Source: Candidatus Paracaedibacteraceae bacterium UBA6184
GTDB taxonomy: Bacteria; Pseudomonadota; Alphaproteobacteria; UBA6184
Length of the DNA stretch: 51,185 bases
NCBI GenBank assembly: GCA_002422845.1
Contig: DITM01000098.1
Coordinates: 1 to 51,185, forward strand
Direction: 5' to 3'
Shown here: positions 34,162 through 43,654 of the stretch, piece after piece
Position numbering within the stretch: the stretch's first letter is position 1
Layout: every line of letters starts with the position of its first letter
The notes under the pieces: generated by a model
The model's input: only the letters and a program-made list of their open reading frames with translations
The model's database searches: none
Told to the model about the DNA's origin: nothing
Position numbers and translations under genes: made by a program

Positions 34162-34760
34162 AATGTTCTCTATAATTTATTGCAGAAAAATTGTGCTTAA
34201 TTAATAAGCTATATAAATAGCGATGTGATTTAAGGTCTACGCGGGATTGAATTCTAAGCGATTGAGTGTCAAATGAAACTAACGTGGCATCAACAAAAAA
34301 TTACAGTCCCACATATCCTTTGGGAAGTGATTTAAGGTGTTGCATGATAGACCTCATTTTTGTATTGATTATGCATACTATCACACATACTATAATTTGT
34401 CAAGCAACGTGCCGTTGCATCCATTAAGTTGCATCCGATCAGTCCTGACACATGTTCATAAAAAGCAAGCAGATAAGATCTAAATAGGCACGCTCCCTTT
34501 GGTCGCATGACACTGTTCAACCCACCCACCCGGCAGACCGTCGCAAGGGCTCCTAAGTCTGCCGATCCCTTTAAAGCGCAGGTTCGGCAACGTGCCGTTG
34601 CATCCACCTACTTCACTCTGTTCTTAATAACGCGTCTCACATCATATCGGATCTAATCTAACCTAACGGGTCCAGGGATCATCCCTGGTCAAAAATATTC
34701 TACCAAACTCTTTTGAAAATAGTGTAAATTAAGCTTGATTGCAGTGATAAAGGAAATGGG
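34162..34760. repeat. Non-coding gap with dispersed repeat A and REP palindromes
   Basis: No credible gene in about 600 bases. A short frame at 34273 (KLTWHQQKITVPHILWEVI) might be a remnant, and GTGATTTAAGGT occurs twice (about 34225 and 34328). From 34402 comes GCAACGTGCCGTTGC, then a full repeat A copy at 34451-34585 (AAGCAAGCAGATAAGATCTA, TTTGGTCGCATGACA, CCGGCAGACCGTCGCAAGGG), again GGCAACGTGCCGTTGCATCC at about 34587, and CCAGGGATCATCCCTGG at 34672-34688, which is a perfect palindrome. The first 40 bases hold the rtcB2 leader. Confidence 0.7.
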
Positions 34761-35546
34761 ATGAGCTTTAAAGTTACAATTTTAGGATGCGGAGCCTCTG
34801 CAGGCGTTCCTGTCATTGGAAACCTTTGGGGGAATTGCGACCCTAAAAACCCAAAGAATCGCCGCACTCGATCCTCTATTTTTATTGAATATGACGCAAC
34901 CAGATTGTTGGTGGATACCAGCCCGGATATGCGGCAACAACTGCTCGACAACGACATTTCAAATTTTGATGCTATTTTCTATACCCATGAACATGCTGAC
35001 CATACCCATGGCATCGATGATTTACGACTCATTTATTATCTTAATAATCAAAAATCAATTCCTGTGTATACCGACGAACGCTGTATGAACGAACTTCAAC
35101 AACGGTTCCCTTATTTATTTGGGATTGGACAGAATGCTGCCACCCCAAAGGATTTTAATGCATTTCTTGAACCGCACCTTATTGACCTATCGCCACTCAC
35201 CATTGGGGATATTCAGTTAAAGCCGTTCTTGCAAGATCATGGAACTATTACTACTTTAGGATTCAGGATTGATGATTTTGCCTATTCAACGGATGCCGTA
35301 AATCTGGATGATATTGCGTTCAAAGCATTAGAAGGCGTTGACATATGGGTGGTCGATTGCCTACGCATGACCCCATCAAATGTTCATGCTCATTTAGATA
35401 AAACCCTAGAATGGATTGATCGCGTAAAACCAAGGCAAGCGTATTTTACTCAAATGAGTAAAGATCTCGATTACGATACACTCTGTAAACAACTTCCCGA
35501 TCACATTCGCCCAGCTTATGATGGTCTGGTAATTAACATTCGTTAA
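34761..35546 (+). CDS. MBL-fold metallo-hydrolase (PhnP-like)
   Basis: A 261-residue zinc hydrolase of the metallo-beta-lactamase fold. It has TILGCGASAGVPVIGN at the N-terminus, THEHADHTHGIDDLR (about 76-90, the HxHxDH site), a later VVDCLRMTP and HAHLDKTLEWIDRVKPRQAY. The opening with a conserved Cys (NCDPKNPKNRRTRSS) is typical of the PhnP-like subgroup next to tatD in alphaproteobacteria. The exact substrate is unknown (cyclic phosphodiesters in PhnP). The start is preceded by AAAGGAAATGGG. Confidence 0.87.
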   Translation: MSFKVTILGCGASAGVPVIGNLWGNCDPKNPKNRRTRSSIFIEYDATRLLVDTSPDMRQQLLDNDISNFDAIFYTHEHADHTHGIDDLRLIYYLNNQKSIPVYTDERCMNELQQRFPYLFGIGQNAATPKDFNAFLEPHLIDLSPLTIGDIQLKPFLQDHGTITTLGFRIDDFAYSTDAVNLDDIAFKALEGVDIWVVDCLRMTPSNVHAHLDKTLEWIDRVKPRQAYFTQMSKDLDYDTLCKQLPDHIRPAYDGLVINIR

Positions 35547-35634
35547 ATTCACTGATAAGACTTGATTTATCCCGCTTAAAAAGAAATAATCAACAAAATG
35601 GTATTAAGTCATCAAAAAAATAAGGATAGATAAA

Positions 35635-37116
35635 ATGGAATTGAGGTTTCAACCAGAGTTTAAACCCACCGAAAATTCAGTAATTGTTGTGGGTATGTTT
35701 ACCGATGGAACTATACAAACTCACGGCAATGATCTTAGCAAAGACATACTCAGCCTCATTACAAAGGCTGCTAAAGCAAAAGACTTTAAGGGAAAACCCA
35801 AAGACGTCATGGACATGATTGCGCCTGTTGATATTGCGTATAATCGTATCATCGTTATCGGATTGGGTGAAAAAGAAAAGCTCACTGATTATGAACTCCA
35901 AACTATTGGTGGAGCCTTAGCTTCGTCTTTATTAGGGGGTAAAGAAATCAATGGGTTTGCATTGTTTTCAGGGCTTACCCCTCGTCAAGCGGCATTGATT
36001 GCAACTGGGGCACGACTTCGCAGTTGGAGTTTCGATAAATATTTCACAACTGAAAAAACGAAATCTAAGCGCGTTTTCAAAACACTTAACATCGCCTATG
36101 ATAATGTTACTGAACTTGAAACAGCCTATGCTGATTTTGCAAGTGTAACTGACGGTGTCTTTTTAACCCGTGACGTTGTGTCAGAACTTCCAAACATTTT
36201 GTATCCAGAAACGTTTTGCGATCGTGCAAAAGAACTTCGTCAGTTAGGGGTTGAAATTGAAATCCTTGGCGAAGATGAAATGCAAGAACTAGGAATGAAC
36301 TCTCTATTGGCCGTGGGTCAAGGCAGTGTGCGTGAATCAAAACTTTGCGTGATGCGCTGGAATGGCGGAAAATCAGGCGAGGCTCCAGTTGCCTTTGTGG
36401 GTAAAGGCGTTACCTTTGACACGGGCGGAATCAGTATTAAACCCGCTGATCGCATGCACGATATGAAATACGACATGGCAGGTGCCGGCGTTGTCCTTGG
36501 GCTGATGAAAGCTTTGGCCAGCCGAAAAGCAAACGTCAATGTGGTTGGCGTTGCGGGTCTTGCTGAAAACATGCCGTCAGGAAACGCTCAACGCCCCGGC
36601 GATGTTTGGGTCAGCATGTCTGGACAAACCATTGAATGTCAAAACACCGATGCCGAAGGCCGCATGGTATTAGCCGATGCATTGTGGTATACACAAGATC
36701 GCTTTAAACCTCAATTTATGATCGATCTTGCCACGTTAACCGGTGCGATTGTTGTTGCCCTTGGTCAAGAACACGCTGGATTATTCTCGAACAATGACGA
36801 ACTGGCAGAACGCCTATTCAAAATTGGTCAAACAAGTGGCGAAAAATTATGGCGCATGCCATTGGGTGATGCCTATGACAAAGCCATCAACTCAACGGTT
36901 GCTGATATGAAAAACGTTGGTGACTCTGGCACGGGTGGCAGCATCACCGCCGCTCAATTCTTACAACGGTTTGTGAACGATCATCCATGGGCTCACTTAG
37001 ATATCGCCGGCATGGCTTGGGCAAACAAAGCCCGTGATCTATGCTCTGCCGGCGCCTCTGGATTCGGGGTTCGTTTATTGGATCAACTGGTTGCAACGTA
37101 TTACGAAGGCAAATAA
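35635..37116 (+). CDS. pepA: Leucyl aminopeptidase (M17)
   Basis: A 493-residue M17 zinc/manganese aminopeptidase that removes N-terminal residues in the cytoplasm. The catalytic domain is complete: VGKGVTFDTGGISIKPADRM (about 255-274, catalytic Lys and first metal Asp), YDMAGAGVVLG, the signature NTDAEGRMVLADAL (about 336-349) and ATLTGAIVVALG. The N-terminal domain is the usual variable macro-like part. holC starts 4 bases after its stop. PepA can also act as a DNA-binding protein at plasmid resolution sites in other bacteria; nothing here tests that. Confidence 0.95.
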   Translation: MELRFQPEFKPTENSVIVVGMFTDGTIQTHGNDLSKDILSLITKAAKAKDFKGKPKDVMDMIAPVDIAYNRIIVIGLGEKEKLTDYELQTIGGALASSLLGGKEINGFALFSGLTPRQAALIATGARLRSWSFDKYFTTEKTKSKRVFKTLNIAYDNVTELETAYADFASVTDGVFLTRDVVSELPNILYPETFCDRAKELRQLGVEIEILGEDEMQELGMNSLLAVGQGSVRESKLCVMRWNGGKSGEAPVAFVGKGVTFDTGGISIKPADRMHDMKYDMAGAGVVLGLMKALASRKANVNVVGVAGLAENMPSGNAQRPGDVWVSMSGQTIECQNTDAEGRMVLADALWYTQDRFKPQFMIDLATLTGAIVVALGQEHAGLFSNNDELAERLFKIGQTSGEKLWRMPLGDAYDKAINSTVADMKNVGDSGTGGSITAAQFLQRFVNDHPWAHLDIAGMAWANKARDLCSAGASGFGVRLLDQLVATYYEGK

Positions 37117-37120
37117 CCTC

Positions 37121-37543
37121 ATGCAGATTGTTGGCTATCACCACAGTATTAGTCCGTTAGAAAAAGTACTTCCTAAGCTTTTAGAAAAAATCTTAGCCTC
37201 AGGACAACGTGCCGTGGTGATGGCACCTTCGGAAGATCAACTCAAAACCATCGATACGTTCCTATGGACATATTCTAAATCAGAACTCCTTCCCCATGGA
37301 ACGGCCGAAGATGGCAACCCATCTTACCAACCCATTTGGCTAACGTGCACCGATGAAAACCCAAATGGCGCACACGTACTTATCTTAATCAACACCCTCC
37401 GTCCCACTCATCTAAATCAATTTGAAAAAGTGTTAATATTAGATCCTGATTGGTCAATACACTCCACTCAATGGGCTCAATCCATCGGAGACCTCACCGT
37501 TTGGGAAGAACAAACTCAAGGCGGCTGGGCTAAAAAAATATAA
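37121..37543 (+). CDS. holC: DNA polymerase III chi subunit
   Basis: A 140-residue HolC that links the clamp loader to SSB. The ATG at 37121 lies directly after the pepA stop, and the pepA-holC order is common in proteobacteria. Family landmarks are LEKILASGQRAVVMAPSEDQ, LDTFLWTYSKSELLPHGTAE (as DTFLWTYSK...) and the later ILINTLRPTHLNQFEKVLIL. The window also holds ssb, whose C-terminal DDEIPF tip is the known chi contact. Confidence 0.88.
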   Translation: MQIVGYHHSISPLEKVLPKLLEKILASGQRAVVMAPSEDQLKTIDTFLWTYSKSELLPHGTAEDGNPSYQPIWLTCTDENPNGAHVLILINTLRPTHLNQFEKVLILDPDWSIHSTQWAQSIGDLTVWEEQTQGGWAKKI

Positions 37544-37626
37544 TTCTTAATTTTGTGTAAACATAGTTGACTTTATTTTCAACTCCCCCTATAACCTTGT
37601 TAAGGATTAATAGGAAGTTTAAAATT

Positions 37627-38154
37627 ATGAGATTATCTTTACACGCTATTGGACTAACAACTGCATTACTCTTAGGTGTAGTTGATGTTAATGCACATCT
37701 AGACCTTCTTAACGATTCAGGTTCTCTAGGTGGTTCTACAATCCATGAAATCAGAGCTCTAGATGTACTAAACAGAGAAGCAAGCACTTTAGCCAGTTCT
37801 GCTGTAACAACAGGAACAAGCACTCAAAATGCGTCTACTGAAACCGAAGCAGAAACTAACACTGCTGAAGAAGGTGTAGCAATCGAGGAAGTAAAACCTT
37901 TAACTCATACTGCAGAACTTAAAGCAAATTTATATGAAATTGAAAAAGCTTTAAAAGAAAGTACACTAGCCGTTGCCGAAGTTTTAAATGGGGTAATTAG
38001 TTTAGTTGCACCCATTGCAAATATCGGAAATAGCGCTGTAAACTTAGGGATTACTTTAGCAAAAGTATTCTGGTTTAGCGGTAAAGTACTGTATAACCTT
38101 GGAGCAGTCATTGCTGAAGGCGTTCAAACAGCTCACGCTTTTTTAACTAAATAA
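37627..38154 (+). CDS. Secreted protein with hydrophobic C-terminal helices
   Basis: A 175-residue protein. The start at 37627 gives a signal peptide (RLSLHAIGLTTALLLGVVDV, cleavage near VNA), while the longer in-frame start adds a non-signal stretch. A Ser/Thr/Glu-rich middle (TGTSTQNASTETEAETNTAE) looks disordered. The C-terminus has amphipathic or hydrophobic helices (LNGVISLVAPIANIGNSAVN, LAKVFWFSGKVLYNLGAVIA) that might insert in a membrane. It ends in the strong terminator shared with gyrA. No family recognised. Confidence 0.55.
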   Translation: MRLSLHAIGLTTALLLGVVDVNAHLDLLNDSGSLGGSTIHEIRALDVLNREASTLASSAVTTGTSTQNASTETEAETNTAEEGVAIEEVKPLTHTAELKANLYEIEKALKESTLAVAEVLNGVISLVAPIANIGNSAVNLGITLAKVFWFSGKVLYNLGAVIAEGVQTAHAFLTK

Positions 38155-38172
38155 CTCAGACACTTAAAGACA

Positions 38173-38214
38173 TAAAAAAGCCCCGCCCAAAATTAATTGA
38201 GCGGGGCTTTTTCG
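38173..38214. terminator. Bidirectional intrinsic terminator
   Basis: AAAAAAGCCCCGC with the complementary GCGGGGCTTTTT on either side of a 14-base loop. With A and T runs on both sides it can end both the plus-strand secreted gene and the minus-strand gyrA. Confidence 0.88.
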
Positions 38215-38225
38215 TAAGTATCGTA

Positions 38226-40934
38226 TTACTCTTCGATACTTACCTCGATATCTTCCACCACGTCATCTTGGACAATTTTTGATTCGTCCAAACGGGTCGT
38301 TGAGATAACCTTTTCGTTGTCAGCCACTCGAATCACGATCACACCTTGGGATGTTCGTCCACAAATGCGAACGCCTTCAACAGGGCAACGAATCGTTGTG
38401 CTCGCATCGGACATCAAGACGATATCATCGCCATGCCCCACTGGGAATGAACTGATCACTTTACCGTTTTTAGCCGACAATCCAATGTTTGTAAGTCCCT
38501 GCCCGCCACGGTGCGTCACACGATATTCATACGATGACGTACGCTTAGCATAGCCTTTATCTGTAAGGGTTAAGATGAACTCTTCTTTACCTTGCAACTC
38601 TTTGTAACGCTCGTCGGTTAAGGTAACGTCTGCTGTTGATTCTTCATCATCGTCAGCAACAGAATCATCATCCAATCGACGCATTTTCAAATACGCATTA
38701 CGCTCTTCGATTGTGAAATCAATGCTGTTCAACAGTGACATTGACACCACTTCATTATCGCCCGCTAATCTAATGGCTCTAACGCCATTTGAATCACGAC
38801 CAGAAAACACACGAATGTCCGTGACAGAGAATCGAATTGATTTACCATCACGCGATGCCAACAATACATCTTGAGTATCATAACAAGGTTGAACAGCGAT
38901 TAAGTTTTCACCCTCATCTAAACGAATGGCTTTTTTACCCGATGATCGAATTTGGGTAAAGTCACTCAATCGGTTGCGTCGAACATTACCACGATTAGTC
39001 GAGAACATAATGAACATGTTTGCCCATTCTGCTTCATCCTCTGGCATTGGCATGATCGTCGCAATACGCTCACCTTGTTCCAATGGCAGCAAGTTCACCA
39101 AGGCTTTACCACGAGATTGCAATGAACCTTCGGGTAAACGATATACCTTTAATTTGTAACACTGCCCATGCGTCGTAAAGAACAACAAGGGTGTATGTGT
39201 ATTGGCCACAAAGATATCTTGTACCGCATCTTCATCACGGGTCGCCATTCCGGATCGACCTTTTCCACCACGGCGTTGTGCACGGTACAATAATAATGAT
39301 GAACGACGAATATATCCACTCATCGTAACCGTTACAACCATGTCTTCACGTTCAATCAGGTCTTCGATATCATGTTCAAATTCGCCTTCTTGAATCTCAG
39401 TTTTACGTGGTGTTCCGAATTGCTCTTTGACCTCAATCATTTCCTGTTTTAACAACGCATATAAAACAGCTTTATCCGACAATATGTCTAACAAACGTTC
39501 GATTTCAGCAACAATTTCTTTCAAATCATCTAATATTTTTTCGCGTTCTAATCCAGTTAAACGGTGTAAACGCAAATCTAAAATTGCCTTGGCTTGCTCT
39601 TCAGACATCTGATACGTTTTAACCAAGACTTCTTCGCCGGTCACCAATTGAATAAACGGCGCAATGTCTTTTGTATCCCATTCACGAGCCAGCAAGTTTT
39701 CTTTCGCAACTTTTGGATCAGGTGCCGCACGAATGATGCGAATCACTTCATCAATGTTTGCAACCGCAACACCAAGCCCCACCAACAGGTTTGCTTTTTC
39801 ACGCGCTCTACGCAGCAAGAATCTTGAACGTCGCGTAATGACTTCTTCGCGGAATTCCACAAAGGCTTTAATGATCTGTTGAAGATTCAATAATTCTGGG
39901 CGATTGTTATACAACGCCAATACGTTAAAGCTAATGCTGGTTTGCAAGGGTGTAAACTTAAACAGCTGATTCAACACCACTTCAGGTGAAGCATCTTTCT
40001 TCAACTCAACGACCACGCGCACACCGGTACGGTTTGATTCGTCTCGAATTTCAGAAATGCCTTCAATAATCTTTAATTTAACGGTTTCAGCGATACGCTC
40101 AACCATTTTGGCTTTGTTCACTTGATAGGGAATTTCGCTAACAATAATGGCCATACGACCTTTGCGAATTTCCTCAATCTCTGTACGTCCACGAACAATA
40201 ATGCTGCCTCTACCTGTGCGATAGGCTTGCAAAATAATAGAACGACCCATGATAATTCCACCGGTTGGGAAATCTGGGCCTTTAATATGTTCCATTAATT
40301 CTTCAATGGCAATGTCCCGATTATCCACAAACGTACAGCAGGCATCAATGACTTCACTCAGGTTATGCGTTGGAACACTTGTCGCCATCCCCACAGCAAT
40401 ACCTTCAGCACCATTGACCAACAAATTTGGGAATCGCGCAGGCAATACTGATGGTTCTAACAATGTTTCGTCATAGTTTGGACGGAAATTCACAGTATCT
40501 TTATCAATGTCCTCCGTCATCGCATGTGCTGCTTTAGACATACGGGCTTCCGTATAACGGAATGATGCGGGTGGATCACCATCCATCGAACCAAAGTTAC
40601 CTTGCCCTTGAATCAATGGCACTCGCAATGAGAACGATTGAGCCATACGCACCATCGAATGATAAATAGCCGAGTCACCATGCGGGTGAAACCTCGCCAT
40701 CACGCCTCCGACGATATAGGCTGACTTTTTAAAGGGTTTGTTGTAATCATACCCATCTTGTTTCATCGAAAATAAAATACGTCGATGAACTGGTTTCAAT
40801 CCGTCGCGTATATCAGGTAAGGCACGTCCCACGATTACGCTCATCGCATAATCTAAATAGGAACTTTTCATTTCATGTTCAATAGATACAGCACGAATAT
40901 CCGTATCCAATACCGAATTCTTTTTATCGCTCAC
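38226..40934 (-). CDS. gyrA: DNA gyrase subunit A
   Basis: A 902-residue GyrA that breaks and rejoins DNA during supercoiling. The N-terminal winged-helix/tower part has MSVIVGRALPDIRDGLKPVH, HPHGDSAIYHSMVRMAQSFS and the catalytic Tyr in FRYTEARM. The C-terminal domain has six-blade repeats and the GyrA box in RAQRRGGKGRSGM (QRRGGKG), which marks gyrase rather than ParC. An acidic insertion (RLDDDSVADDDEESTADV) lies near 755-775. At the position of E. coli Asp87 in the quinolone region the residue is His, while Ser83 is kept. ssb is immediately upstream. Confidence 0.95.
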   Translation of the reverse strand: MSDKKNSVLDTDIRAVSIEHEMKSSYLDYAMSVIVGRALPDIRDGLKPVHRRILFSMKQDGYDYNKPFKKSAYIVGGVMARFHPHGDSAIYHSMVRMAQSFSLRVPLIQGQGNFGSMDGDPPASFRYTEARMSKAAHAMTEDIDKDTVNFRPNYDETLLEPSVLPARFPNLLVNGAEGIAVGMATSVPTHNLSEVIDACCTFVDNRDIAIEELMEHIKGPDFPTGGIIMGRSIILQAYRTGRGSIIVRGRTEIEEIRKGRMAIIVSEIPYQVNKAKMVERIAETVKLKIIEGISEIRDESNRTGVRVVVELKKDASPEVVLNQLFKFTPLQTSISFNVLALYNNRPELLNLQQIIKAFVEFREEVITRRSRFLLRRAREKANLLVGLGVAVANIDEVIRIIRAAPDPKVAKENLLAREWDTKDIAPFIQLVTGEEVLVKTYQMSEEQAKAILDLRLHRLTGLEREKILDDLKEIVAEIERLLDILSDKAVLYALLKQEMIEVKEQFGTPRKTEIQEGEFEHDIEDLIEREDMVVTVTMSGYIRRSSLLLYRAQRRGGKGRSGMATRDEDAVQDIFVANTHTPLLFFTTHGQCYKLKVYRLPEGSLQSRGKALVNLLPLEQGERIATIMPMPEDEAEWANMFIMFSTNRGNVRRNRLSDFTQIRSSGKKAIRLDEGENLIAVQPCYDTQDVLLASRDGKSIRFSVTDIRVFSGRDSNGVRAIRLAGDNEVVSMSLLNSIDFTIEERNAYLKMRRLDDDSVADDDEESTADVTLTDERYKELQGKEEFILTLTDKGYAKRTSSYEYRVTHRGGQGLTNIGLSAKNGKVISSFPVGHGDDIVLMSDASTTIRCPVEGVRICGRTSQGVIVIRVADNEKVISTTRLDESKIVQDDVVEDIEVSIEE

Positions 40935-40962
40935 AATACATCCAATGCGTTAGTTAATAAAT

Positions 40963-41478
40963 TTAGAACGGAATTTCATCATCAATGCCAAAGCTATTTT
41001 TTGGCTGAGCTTGCGTTGAAGGCCTAGATGCCTGTTGCATAGATTGTCCGCCAAATCCAGATGAACTTGATTGAGACGAAAATCCATTATCAGATCCGAA
41101 AGAGTCTGAACCACCGGATGATCCATTGCGGCTATCAACCAAGACCAATTCACCTTTAAAACGAGAAATCACAATTTCCGTAGTATACCGATCAACGCCA
41201 GTATTATCTTTCCATTGACGTGTTTGCAGCTGACCTTCTAAATAAACCTTAGATCCTTTGCGCAAATACTTTTCTGCAACTTCAGCAATGCGATCGTTAA
41301 AAATCACCACACGGTGCCATTCGGTTTTCTCTTTGCGTTCTCCGCTTTGCTTATCATTCCAAAATTCAGAGGTCGCAACAGAGAATGTAACGATTTTAGA
41401 ACTATCTTGCCCCATACGAACTTCAGGATCTGCGCCTAAATTTCCCAGCAACGTCACCTTGTTAATACTTCCAGCCAT
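40963..41478 (-). CDS. ssb: Single-stranded DNA-binding protein
   Basis: A 171-residue SSB. The OB fold spans about 1-112 (NKVTLLGNLGADPEVRMGQD, WHRVVIFNDRIAEVAEKYLR, KGSKVYLEGQLQTRQWKDN). A Gly/Ser/Gln-rich linker follows, and the acidic tip DDEIPF closes the protein. It binds replication and repair ssDNA and recruits partners such as HolC through the tip. The ssb-gyrA order is common in alphaproteobacteria. AAAGGAAAAGCC precedes the ATG. Confidence 0.95.
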   Translation of the reverse strand: MAGSINKVTLLGNLGADPEVRMGQDSSKIVTFSVATSEFWNDKQSGERKEKTEWHRVVIFNDRIAEVAEKYLRKGSKVYLEGQLQTRQWKDNTGVDRYTTEIVISRFKGELVLVDSRNGSSGGSDSFGSDNGFSSQSSSSGFGGQSMQQASRPSTQAQPKNSFGIDDEIPF

Positions 41479-41636
41479 GGCTTTTCCTTTATAAATAGTT
41501 AAATTAACCTATCATTTTTTTCAACAAAAAGCCATTTTTTTTGACGACTAATGTATGTTTTACCTCGTCTTTTATCTTGACGATCTTGAATCTCTATATT
41601 ACATCTACCCATACATTATTATAGTTCAAGGTGATC

Positions 41637-42533
41637 ATGAATTTTATTCCAACAACACTCAGATATTTAGTCGTCATCAATTGCTTTTTATCCATAGGAT
41701 CTGCCGCACATCATTTACCCTGCAAAGGCTCTATTAATGGAATGAACGGAGCTATCAAGCAGGTTGTTTCTCCCAAAATTACCCACCGTTTTGCACACGC
41801 TACACACCCTTCAGCCATGAATATATTAACAAAAAACTCCACTCTTTTTCAGCGTTTTTGTTGCCATATGTTTTTACAACCAGTTCATTTAGGTTTACGC
41901 AAAGTCCAATGGTGGCCTTATGTAAACGCAGCTCACAATAGCTTTTTAGAATTTGCACAACACCAAGACTCCCATCCATTTACAGAGGTTCAAATTACAT
42001 CTCAAAATGTGTGGTCAGACACCTCTCCGCTTCATTCAACACCGTCATCAGATACAGATCATGACACCTTCGTTTACAACTTAGTCATGGATCCTCACAG
42101 TAAACTTGACAGAACCATCGTTTTCGACAGTCAAGAACCTACTCATATCCCAACAATTAAACGTGTTACTCAACTGGGGTTAGGTTCAGACCGCCTTCAA
42201 AACTCTACTGATCCTGAAACTAAAGCATGGATTGAATTCTTAACTCATGCTCATTTGAAGGATGATATTCCCGCAAAAACGCCAGATAGTGTTGCACAGG
42301 CTTACACAATGATTGACTTAACCGCCTGGTCACCCAAAACCCAGAAACGTTACCTAGACACACTATCCCCTCAAAAACCTTTAAATCAAAAGGAACTAGA
42401 AACTATTATTGGAATCATCGACTTTTGTTTAGAAAAAGGATACCCACTGGCAAATATGGTAAAATATACGGGACTCTGCCCCGATGTGATTACCACAATT
42501 ATCGATCAATTAAATCATCGTCCTCAATTTTAA
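41637..42533 (+). CDS. Secreted protein with an Rpn/transposase-like C-terminus
   Basis: About 298 residues from the ATG at 41637 (AAGG five bases upstream). A signal peptide (NFIPTTLRYLVVINCFLSIG) is followed by ~170 residues of unknown type. The C-terminal ~95 residues (KAWIEFLTHAHLKDDIPAKT, then AQAYTMIDLTAWSPKTQKRY and CLEKGYPLANMVKYTGL) resemble the C-terminal helical part of Rpn/PD-(D/E)XK transposase-like proteins: WLYFL, a WSxxE-type helix and a closing G..IA..TGL motif. The nuclease core of that family was not recognised. An export signal on such a domain is unusual. The match is by eye. Confidence 0.5.
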   Translation: MNFIPTTLRYLVVINCFLSIGSAAHHLPCKGSINGMNGAIKQVVSPKITHRFAHATHPSAMNILTKNSTLFQRFCCHMFLQPVHLGLRKVQWWPYVNAAHNSFLEFAQHQDSHPFTEVQITSQNVWSDTSPLHSTPSSDTDHDTFVYNLVMDPHSKLDRTIVFDSQEPTHIPTIKRVTQLGLGSDRLQNSTDPETKAWIEFLTHAHLKDDIPAKTPDSVAQAYTMIDLTAWSPKTQKRYLDTLSPQKPLNQKELETIIGIIDFCLEKGYPLANMVKYTGLCPDVITTIIDQLNHRPQF

Positions 42534-42535
42534 TA

Positions 42536-42592
42536 CTGCAGCGCCCTTCGCTCCCCAATGCCCTAACGGGCACGCAGGAGCGAACCTGCGCC
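42536..42592. repeat. Dispersed repeat C, copy 1 (before fmt)
   Basis: A ~57-base unit, CTGCAGCGCCCTTCGCTCC, then AATGCCCTAACGGGCACGCA and GGAGCGAACCTGCGCC. It recurs with a few differences at 43655-43713, in the same orientation, on the other side of fmt. It contains two small hairpins (TGCCC/GGGCA and GCAGG/CCTGC). Confidence 0.8.
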
Positions 42593-42676
42593 CAAGATCC
42601 AACGGACACGTTGCCTATAGATTTTACCGCTTAATCTATGATATGTCTCTGACAACCACTTAATATCAGAGGACAC

Positions 42677-43609
42677 ATGCGTATCGTTTTTATGGGAACC
42701 CCAACCTTTGCAGCCGCTGCATTACACTCAATACTTGATGCAAAATTGAATGTCGTGGCCGTATATACTCAACCCCCCAAACCCGTTGGACGGGGATATG
42801 AAGTCACAAAATCAGCAACACATGAACTTGCCGAACGCCACAACATCCCCGTATATTACCCTAAAACCTTACGCTCCCCCGAAGCCTACGCTGAACTTCA
42901 AGCGTTAAACCCTGACATCTGCGTGGTTGCAGCCTATGGCTTTATTTTACCTCAACCCGTATTAGATATTCCCCCGCTCGGCTGCATTAATATTCACGGA
43001 TCATTGTTACCCCTATGGCGTGGTGCTGCTCCCATTCAACATTCTATTTTAGCTGGCGATACTGAAACTGGAATTACAATCATGAAAATGGATATTGGTA
43101 TGGATACCGGTGACATGCTGTATAAACGATCCGTCCCCATCACTCCAACCACCACAAGCCAAATGCTATTTGATGAGTTGGCTATCTTAGGTGGAAAAAT
43201 GATCGTGGACTATCTGCATCTTCCTGATCGTTACCCTCCTGCACCACAACCTATCAAAGGCGTCACCCTGGCACCCAAGATTGATAAATCAATGGCTCAA
43301 TTGGATTGGCGAAAAACAGCGGTTGAATTAGACCGTCAATTGCGCGCATTCACACCGTGGCCCGGCGCATTCACGACTTATAACAATATCATCCTAAAAA
43401 TTGGCGGATTGAAAATTATCCCCGATAATCACACCCAAACGCCTGGAACTATTCTCAATGATCAGCTTCATATTGCGTGCGGAAACGGTACTGTCCTTGC
43501 AATCACAGCATTGCAACGCCCAGGTGGAAAAATGCTATCGACACCAGAGTTTTTAAAGGGATTTGAGATTAAACCTGGACAGCATCTTGATACTGGATCC
43601 AATAGATAG
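42677..43609 (+). CDS. fmt: Methionyl-tRNA formyltransferase
   Basis: A 310-residue enzyme that formylates initiator Met-tRNA. N-terminal formyl transferase domain: RIVFMGTPTFAAAALHSILD, PKPVGRGYEVTKSATHELAE, NIHGSLLPLWRGAAPIQHSI (SLLPxxRGxAPI, about 110-125) and GITIMKMDIGMDTGDML. The C-terminal domain reads RAFTPWPGAFTTYNNIILKI and GKMLSTPEFLKGFEIKPGQ. It is alone here: no def gene next to it, and both flanks are bounded by copies of the same 57-base repeat. Confidence 0.95.
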   Translation: MRIVFMGTPTFAAAALHSILDAKLNVVAVYTQPPKPVGRGYEVTKSATHELAERHNIPVYYPKTLRSPEAYAELQALNPDICVVAAYGFILPQPVLDIPPLGCINIHGSLLPLWRGAAPIQHSILAGDTETGITIMKMDIGMDTGDMLYKRSVPITPTTTSQMLFDELAILGGKMIVDYLHLPDRYPPAPQPIKGVTLAPKIDKSMAQLDWRKTAVELDRQLRAFTPWPGAFTTYNNIILKIGGLKIIPDNHTQTPGTILNDQLHIACGNGTVLAITALQRPGGKMLSTPEFLKGFEIKPGQHLDTGSNR

Positions 43610-43654
43610 ATCTGATCCGAACTGACACGGAATATTCGAATCAGAGTTATCTTT

